The translations under genes and the position numbers were made by a program. From Weeksellaceae bacterium (GTDB taxonomy: Bacteria > Bacteroidota > Bacteroidia > Flavobacteriales > Weeksellaceae), in contig OX460916.1 in the NCBI GenBank assembly GCA_949788275.1, forward strand, positions 1,240,001-1,304,000: 64,000 bases of DNA. Reading direction: 5' to 3'. The notes beneath the pieces are model-generated. The model saw only the letters and a list, made by a program, of their open reading frames with translations, was not told the origin of the DNA and did not search any database. Below are positions 59,453 to 64,000 of this stretch, piece after piece. Each line of letters starts with the position of its first letter. The stretch's first letter is position 1.

Positions 59453-59484
59453 TTGATTTATTGATAGATTTCATTGTATCTTTG
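59453..59484 (+). promoter_or_regulatory. metK promoter
   Basis: TTG (59453-59455), a 21-base spacer, and TATCTTTG (59477-59484) fit the Bacteroidota -33/-7 consensus. The transcript would start near 59490, immediately before the SAM riboswitch. Confidence 0.6.
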
Positions 59485-59500
59485 AACCTTGAAAATAACA

Positions 59501-59551
59501 GAGGATAGATTTGACTGATTGCAACCTCAATAAACAAATTGCTAAAACAGG
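59501..59551 (+). promoter_or_regulatory. SAM-II/SAM-V-type riboswitch of metK
   Basis: GAGG (59501-59504) pairs with CCTC (59525-59528) as P1. The loop has the conserved ATTTGACTGATTGCAA. ATTTG (59509-59513) pairs with CAAAT (59535-59539) to form the pseudoknot, followed by GCTAAAACAGG. The order and conserved bases match the SAM-II pseudoknot (GATTTAA..TATTGCAA..TAAAT..GCTAAAAAGG). When SAM is bound it should repress the SAM synthetase gene 50 bases downstream. SAM-V is closely related and cannot be excluded. Confidence 0.85.
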
Positions 59552-59600
59552 ACTTCAGTTGTTATTTATTCTCTATTTATTAATATATAAAAATTAAATA

Positions 59601-60860
59601 ATGTCATATTTATTTACATCCGAATCGGTTTCTGAAGGCCATCCGGATAAAATTGCTGATCAAATTTCTGATGCCCTTTTAGATAACTTCTTAGCCTTTG
59701 ATCCTTCAAGTAAAGTTGCTTGTGAAACATTAGTAACCACAGGACAAGTTATCTTGGCTGGAGAAGTAAAATCAAAAGCCTATATCGACTTACAGAAAAT
59801 CGCTCGCGAAACCATCGAAGAAATTGGGTACAACAAAAGCGAATATATGTTCGACGCCAATTCATGTGGTGTTCTTTCTGCGATTCACGAGCAATCGCCA
59901 GATATTAACCAAGGTGTAGACCGCTCTTCAGAAGAAGAACAAGGGGCTGGTGACCAAGGAATGATGTTTGGTTATGCAACCAACGAAACCGATAATTACA
60001 TGCCTTTGGCTTTAGATTTATCGCATCGTATCTTAAAAGAATTAGCGAATATTCGTAAAAACGAAACAGAATTGTTACCCTACTTACGTCCAGATGCTAA
60101 ATCGCAAGTAACCATTGAATACGATGACAACAATAAGCCAATTCGTATTGATACTATAGTAATTTCAACACAACACGACGATTTTGCAAACGAAGAAGCC
60201 ATGCGCGATAAAATCCAAAGCGATATTATCAACATCCTTATTCCACGCGTAAAAACAGAATTACCCGATCATATCCGCGATTTATTTACCGAAAACATCA
60301 CTTACCATATTAACCCAACAGGGAAATTTGTAATTGGTGGTCCGCATGGAGATACAGGCCTTACAGGTCGTAAAATCATTGTAGACACCTACGGTGGTAA
60401 AGGTGCTCACGGAGGTGGTGCATTCTCTGGGAAAGACCCATCTAAAGTAGACCGCTCGGCGGCTTATGCTGTAAGACACATCGCTAAAAACTTAGTTGCA
60501 GCAGGTGTTGCAGACGAAGTTTTGGTACAAGTTTCTTATGCCATTGGTGTTGCTGCACCCGTTTCATTGCTCGTGAATACATTCGGAACCGAAAAAGTAG
60601 AATTATCGGCAGGTGAAATTTCTCGCCGCGTTTCAGAATTATTCGACATGAAACCATATGCCATCGAAAAACGATTAAAATTAAGAAATCCAATCTATAA
60701 AGAAACCGCTTCGTACGGACATTTAGGAAGAGAGCCACAAACCGTAACAAAGAAATTTGTATCGGCTAACGGACTAGATGTTGTTGAAACTGAAGTCGAA
60801 TTATTTACATGGGAAAAATTAGACTTTGTAGACCCAATTAAACAAGCATTCGGGCTATAA
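59601..60860 (+). CDS. metK: S-adenosylmethionine synthetase
   Basis: MetK makes SAM from methionine and ATP. The 419-residue length is normal. Motifs are the start [21 protein letters not shown] (residues 4-23 with HPDK), [12 protein letters not shown] near 117-128, the hexapeptide-like [16 protein letters not shown] near 272-287 and the mobile-loop region. The C-terminal [13 protein letters not shown] is also typical. It is the SAM-producing end of the cycle whose methionine end is at 94-4829; each is behind a SAM riboswitch. Monocistronic. Confidence 0.98.
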   Translation: MSYLFTSESVSEGHPDKIADQISDALLDNFLAFDPSSKVACETLVTTGQVILAGEVKSKAYIDLQKIARETIEEIGYNKSEYMFDANSCGVLSAIHEQSPDINQGVDRSSEEEQGAGDQGMMFGYATNETDNYMPLALDLSHRILKELANIRKNETELLPYLRPDAKSQVTIEYDDNNKPIRIDTIVISTQHDDFANEEAMRDKIQSDIINILIPRVKTELPDHIRDLFTENITYHINPTGKFVIGGPHGDTGLTGRKIIVDTYGGKGAHGGGAFSGKDPSKVDRSAAYAVRHIAKNLVAAGVADEVLVQVSYAIGVAAPVSLLVNTFGTEKVELSAGEISRRVSELFDMKPYAIEKRLKLRNPIYKETASYGHLGREPQTVTKKFVSANGLDVVETEVELFTWEKLDFVDPIKQAFGL

Positions 60861-60885
60861 TCTCCAACAAGACAACCTACTTACC

Positions 60886-60920
60886 TAGCGCCTTCATTTT
60901 AAGAAGGCGCTATTTTTTTT
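60886..60920 (+). terminator. Terminator after metK
   Basis: TAGCGCCTTC (60886-60895) pairs with GAAGGCGCTA (60903-60912), followed by eight Ts. Confidence 0.95.
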
Positions 60921-60994
60921 GGGCGGCCGCTACGCGCTGGGCTCATATCTTAGCAAAAAATATTAACTTTCATAATAATTAACTAGAAAACAAT

Positions 60995-61151
60995 ACAAAG
61001 CTGCATAATTGAAACCGGGCTAGATACATTAAAAATGATATTGACGTTATAGGAAAATCAGCTTTGTTTTTTTACAAAAAGTTACAATAAGTACTTAGGC
61101 ACTGATGACTTTCATTAGATGCAGAATAAATATGAGCAAGGACTATTGTAA
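60995..61151 (+). ncRNA. Candidate bridge RNA of the IS110 element
   Basis: Two stem/internal-loop/apical-hairpin structures are visible. Target loop: outer stem ACAAAGCTG (60995-61003) with CAGCTTTGT (61059-61067), apical stem 61024-61030/61034-61041. Its 5' loop strand has CCGGGCTA (61015-61022), matching the left target CTGGGCTA at 7/8 positions. Its 3' strand has TATAG (61048-61052), the complement of right target CTATA. Donor loop: outer stem TTACAATA (61082-61089) with TATTGTAA (61144-61151), apical stem 61102-61107/61113-61118. AGTACTTA (61090-61097) matches left donor AGTACCT with a core T for C, and ATATGAG (61130-61136) is the exact complement of right donor CTCATAT. Transcription is not shown. 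Confidence 0.75.
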
Positions 61152-61181
61152 AAAATTTGTTTTCCCTAAAACGATAGAATT

Positions 61182-62270
61182 ATGAATTTAAAGTACAGTG
61201 TTGGAATCGATGTTTCAAGTGAAAAAATCGATGTATGTCTTTCAAGGATTGATGATAAACAGAGTGTTAAAGTGGTATCTAGTAAGAAATTTACCAATGG
61301 ATTATCTGGTTTTTTAAAGCTAGAAGAATGGATTGAAAAAAATCATAAAGAAAAAGAGATTTCTTTAGTTATTTGTATGGAAGCCACAGGAGTATATCAT
61401 GAAAATTGTGCGTTTTATTTTCACCAAAAAGGCCATAAAATATCTATTATACTACCTAATAAAGCGAAGCATTATTTAATTTCATTGGGACTTAAATCAA
61501 AAAATGATCGCATAGATGCAAAAGGTTTATCTCGAATGGGAGCCGAACAGTGTTTAGAATTATGGGAACCGATGGGTATTTTCTTTTATAAATTACGCCA
61601 GTACACGCGTCAATATCAGAATTTACAAGAACAAAAGACCGTTTTTAAAAACCAACTTCATGCTTTTGAACATTCGATGTATGATAATTCTGAGATGATG
61701 GAATATCAGAAAAACATCATCTTATTAATTGATAGTCAACTTAAAGGGATAAAGGAATCTATAAAGAAACATCTCGATTCAGATCCTATAATTAAGCAAA
61801 AGGTAGAAGGGATTTGTAAGATCAAGGGTATTTCGACTCTTAGTTTAGGAACAATACTAGCAGAGACCAATGGTTTTTCTTTATTTAAAAATTATAAACA
61901 ACTTGTTTCTTTTGCAGGATTTGATGTGGTTGAGAATGAATCGGGAAATAGTCGAGGCCGAACAAGAATATCCAAAAAAGGAAATGGGCGTATAAGAAGA
62001 GCGTTGTTTATGCCTGCTTTTACAGCAGTAAAACATAATGAAAAGCCTTTATCAAATCTATTTCATCGAACTTATGAAAAACATGGAATAAAGCTGAAAA
62101 GCTATGTCGCTGTGCAAAAGAAGTTACTGGTTTTAGTTTATCATTTATGGAAGAAGAATCAAGCTTATGATCCTCTGTATAATCAAATGAAATATAATAG
62201 CCCCAAACAAGTTGAGGCTACACCAGATAAACTTACTTTTCTAGAAGAAAAGAAGCTTTCTATTATTTAA
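61182..62270 (+). CDS. IS110-family transposase (bridge recombinase)
   Basis: This 362-residue recombinase has the N-terminal DEDD RuvC-like domain: Asp10 in VGIDVSSEKIDV, Glu67 in CMEATGVYHEN, and Asp109/Asp112 in KNDRIDAKGLSRMG. A coiled-coil linker (about 140-205) follows. The C-terminal transposase_20 domain has IKGISTLSLGTILAE near 214-228, FAGFDVVENESGN near 244, with the likely nucleophilic Ser254 in ESGNSRGRTRISKKGN, and RRALFMPAFTA near 272. All catalytic residues are present and the frame is open, so the element may be active. The enzyme is expected to work with an RNA from the left end. Confidence 0.96.
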   Translation: MNLKYSVGIDVSSEKIDVCLSRIDDKQSVKVVSSKKFTNGLSGFLKLEEWIEKNHKEKEISLVICMEATGVYHENCAFYFHQKGHKISIILPNKAKHYLISLGLKSKNDRIDAKGLSRMGAEQCLELWEPMGIFFYKLRQYTRQYQNLQEQKTVFKNQLHAFEHSMYDNSEMMEYQKNIILLIDSQLKGIKESIKKHLDSDPIIKQKVEGICKIKGISTLSLGTILAETNGFSLFKNYKQLVSFAGFDVVENESGNSRGRTRISKKGNGRIRRALFMPAFTAVKHNEKPLSNLFHRTYEKHGIKLKSYVAVQKKLLVLVYHLWKKNQAYDPLYNQMKYNSPKQVEATPDKLTFLEEKKLSII

Positions 62271-62404
62271 CAAATTTAATCAAAAAAAGGATAAAAAGTT
62301 AGGTTTTTAAGATAGTACCTATACGCTCTATCTTTGCTGCAAAAACACCCTACTAAAATCAAATAAAAGGTGGCAGCAAAGGATGCCGCTGCTATCCCTG
62401 CCGC

Positions 62405-62653
62405 AACAGGTTTTTATCAACTAAAGGTTTTTAGAAACTTCCTTAAAGTGGATGGTTTAGAACGTGAAATACACCAGATTAAACTATTTTAAAAAACGTT
62501 CAAAATACACCCATAAAGAAAATATGTTTAAAATTGAAACACGGTCGTTTCGTCTTATCATAAATCAAACAACCATTTATTTGCAAATTTAAACGCATAA
62601 CCTTATCTTCAACTATTGTATTTGTAAATAAATTTTTCACCCATATTCATGCC
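62405..62653. other. Non-coding region before xseA
   Basis: About 250 bp after the split repeat contain no ORF above 30 codons or recognisable RNA. AT-rich, presumably the xseA promoter region; no clear TAnnTTTG box at proper spacing is seen. Confidence 0.4.
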
Positions 62654-64000
62654 ATGAATAGCCAGAATATATTTAGCCTTTCCGTTATTTTAAACCGAGT
62701 TCAAGAAATTCTTGATCAACGGCTTAAAGGTGTCCATTTTTGGCTAAAAGTAGAAATTGCGACCTTCAGAAAAGATCAAAAAGGCCACTGCTATTTGGAA
62801 CTTGTTGAAACCAATCAGCAACAAGTTATAGCCCGAAGTCGAGCTATTATTTGGAGCCATACCATGCGCACAATAGAACAAAACCTAGGCCATGACACCT
62901 CAGCTATTTTGAAAGAAGGATCTGAAATTCTATGTTTTTGTGAAATTCAGTTCTCCCCTGCTTTCGGTCTATCGATCCATATAGACCAGGTCGATTTAAA
63001 CTTTAGCATGGGCGAATTAGAACGTAAAAAACAACAAACACTCAAAAAACTCCAAGAAGAAGGATTAATACACCTTAATAAAGCAATTAACATCCCCCAA
63101 GTTATTCAAAGAATAGCCCTTATTGCCTCGCCTAACACAGCAGGGTACGAAGATTTTGTAAAACAATTAACAACGAACCGCTATCAGCTTTATTACCAAA
63201 TAGACCTTTATCCTTGCGTTGTTCAAGGTGATCAAGCCGCAACTTCTATCATCCATCAGATGGATCGCCTAAAAGCCGCTGCCTACGATGTTATTGTTCT
63301 TATTCGGGGTGGTGGTTCTAAATTTGATTTAGAACCGTTTAATGACTTTCATTTAGCCATGGCTATTGCCACTTCCAAATGCCCTGTATTTACCGGGATA
63401 GGCCATGAAATAGACGTATCAGTCGCGGACACTGTGGCTCATACATTTTTTAAGACACCCAGTGCAGTAGGCGCCCACTTGGTCGAACATAATTACCATT
63501 TCTGGGTAACCGTATCCACTTGTTATGCACATATTCAAAAAACGTATGAGCAAAAGATGATTCATCATCAAAAAGATTTACAATTAGTCGCTAATGAAAT
63601 TGCCTCACAGGCCATTAGTAAAACTCGGCTAAAAAGAGGAAACTTACATACAACCAGTAACCGATTCATCACCCAAGTTAGTAGTCGTATTGCAAAAGAA
63701 AACTCCCACTTAAACTTAGCAATCGCTGCTGTGCAAAGTTTACCAAACGCTTTTACACAACAAAATCATTCGCAAATAAATGAGCGAGCCACGATTATAC
63801 AAATGATTGGAAAAAATAAACTTCGGGATGAATATATTCATTTAGAAGCGTATACCAACCATGTTATCCTTTCTGCAAAAAACACCATTCGACACCACCG
63901 TATGCGTTTGCAAAACATGGAGGCAATACCCCCTATTTATCACCCCGATCAAACCCTAAAAAGGGGCTATGCGTTGGTTCGTAAAGACCATCAACTCATT
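62654..64000 (+). CDS. xseA: Exodeoxyribonuclease VII large subunit, 3' end outside window
   Basis: The frame is open from the ATG at 62654 to the window edge (449 codons). The N-terminal OB-fold starts NIFSLSVILNRVQEIL and has WLKVEIATFRKD near residues 30-41. The catalytic core shows RIALIASPNTAGYEDF near 155-170, LIRGGGSKFDLEPFND near 216-231 and TGIGHEIDVSVADTVAH near 246-262. The coiled-coil region and the near-terminal RGYALVRKD suggest only a short piece is missing. With XseB, it degrades single-stranded DNA in either direction. xseB, if adjacent, would be beyond the edge. Confidence 0.94.
   Translation, partial: MNSQNIFSLSVILNRVQEILDQRLKGVHFWLKVEIATFRKDQKGHCYLELVETNQQQVIARSRAIIWSHTMRTIEQNLGHDTSAILKEGSEILCFCEIQFSPAFGLSIHIDQVDLNFSMGELERKKQQTLKKLQEEGLIHLNKAINIPQVIQRIALIASPNTAGYEDFVKQLTTNRYQLYYQIDLYPCVVQGDQAATSIIHQMDRLKAAAYDVIVLIRGGGSKFDLEPFNDFHLAMAIATSKCPVFTGIGHEIDVSVADTVAHTFFKTPSAVGAHLVEHNYHFWVTVSTCYAHIQKTYEQKMIHHQKDLQLVANEIASQAISKTRLKRGNLHTTSNRFITQVSSRIAKENSHLNLAIAAVQSLPNAFTQQNHSQINERATIIQMIGKNKLRDEYIHLEAYTNHVILSAKNTIRHHRMRLQNMEAIPPIYHPDQTLKRGYALVRKDHQLI

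Larger units (their letters stand above)
60944..62320 (+). mobile_element. IS110-family insertion sequence (1377 bp)
   Basis: The ends are set by reconstruction of the split repeat. A CT dinucleotide lies at 60942-60943 before the element and at its right end, 62319-62320, the same core as IS621. There are no terminal inverted repeats and no target duplication beyond CT. The element contains a 238-bp non-coding left end with a candidate bridge RNA, one recombinase gene, and a 50-bp right end. The IS110 group places the RNA upstream of the recombinase gene, as here. Confidence 0.88.
60921..62404 (-). repeat. Flavobacterial palindromic repeat, copy 6, split by IS110
   Basis: The left part, 60921-60943, and the right part, 62321-62404, together make one complete repeat of the copy 4/5 type, read on the plus strand as the complement. 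Joining them gives GCGCTGGGCT + ATACGCTCTATCTTTGCTGC. In copies 4 and 5 the same 9 positions after GGGCT read ATCCGCTAT and ATGCGCTAT before ATCTTTGC, so spacing and sequence agree. Confidence 0.9.

Noticed and set aside
60949-62333. Alternative IS110 ends using the CT at 60949-60950 and 62332-62333
   Set aside because: This would leave a repeat with a shortened spacer after GGGCT (3 bases instead of 9). The boundaries at 60944 and 62320 restore the spacer seen in copies 4 and 5 and make all four guides fit.

Overview
The window is a chromosomal stretch from a low-GC member of the Bacteroidota, most likely class Flavobacteriia. A Weeksellaceae-like or Flavobacteriaceae-like host is an inference. 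The evidence is: a split methionine synthase; a GldI-type peptidyl-prolyl isomerase; DUF4286, DUF6146 and CWC/DUF5522 proteins; hybrid-style propeller/Y_Y_Y sensor kinases; secreted proteins opening with a QVGINTN-type motif; Bacteroidota promoters of the TTG / TAnnTTTG type; and about 110-bp flavobacterial palindromic repeats. I see no rRNA, tRNA, CRISPR array or prophage.

Layout. 1-4.8 kb: a methionine operon (homocysteine methyltransferase half of MetH, cobalamin/folate half of MetH, metF) behind the 3' half of a SAM-I riboswitch cut by the window edge. 4.9-5.5 kb: HigA antitoxin with a frameshifted HigB toxin. 6.9-11.5 kb: trmD, an SdpI-like membrane protein and a Dna2-like nuclease-helicase. 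11.5-12 kb: a dense repeat cluster. 12-17.7 kb: hemL and metabolic enzymes. 17.8-20 kb: two secreted surface proteins. 20-27.5 kb: transporters, an eRF1-like protein, acetyltransferases, brnQ and a candidate small RNA. 27.8-37.6 kb: oxidoreductases and an MFS/response-regulator/sensor-kinase operon. 37.9-44.2 kb: a tightly overlapping minus-strand set ending in a GH109 / N-acetylhexosamine kinase / nucleotidyltransferase salvage cassette. 44.3-55.9 kb: ABC transporter, DHH phosphoesterase-gldI-PPIase, arsC, prfB, trkAH, msrA. 56.5-60.9 kb: a large secreted fibrinogen-like protein, an Lrp regulator, and metK under a SAM-II-type riboswitch. 60.9-62.4 kb: an IS110-family element. 62.6 kb to the end: xseA, cut by the window edge.

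The most notable system is the IS110 element. Its ends can be fixed because it split one of the palindromic repeats, and the repeat is restored exactly when 1377 bp bounded by a CT core is removed. The non-coding left end of the element contains two successive stem/internal-loop structures. Their loop strands hold, in order, matches to the left target, right target, left donor and right donor. This is the organisation of a bridge RNA programmed against the host's own abundant repeat family. The same repeats occur at five other places in the window.

Regulation of sulfur/SAM metabolism is also visible: two structurally unrelated SAM riboswitch classes flank the two ends of the SAM cycle (metH/metF and metK). 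A CTCAATTATA motif recurs in the regulatory DNA of the Lrp gene, metK and the adjacent surface-protein gene, where four copies are helically phased.
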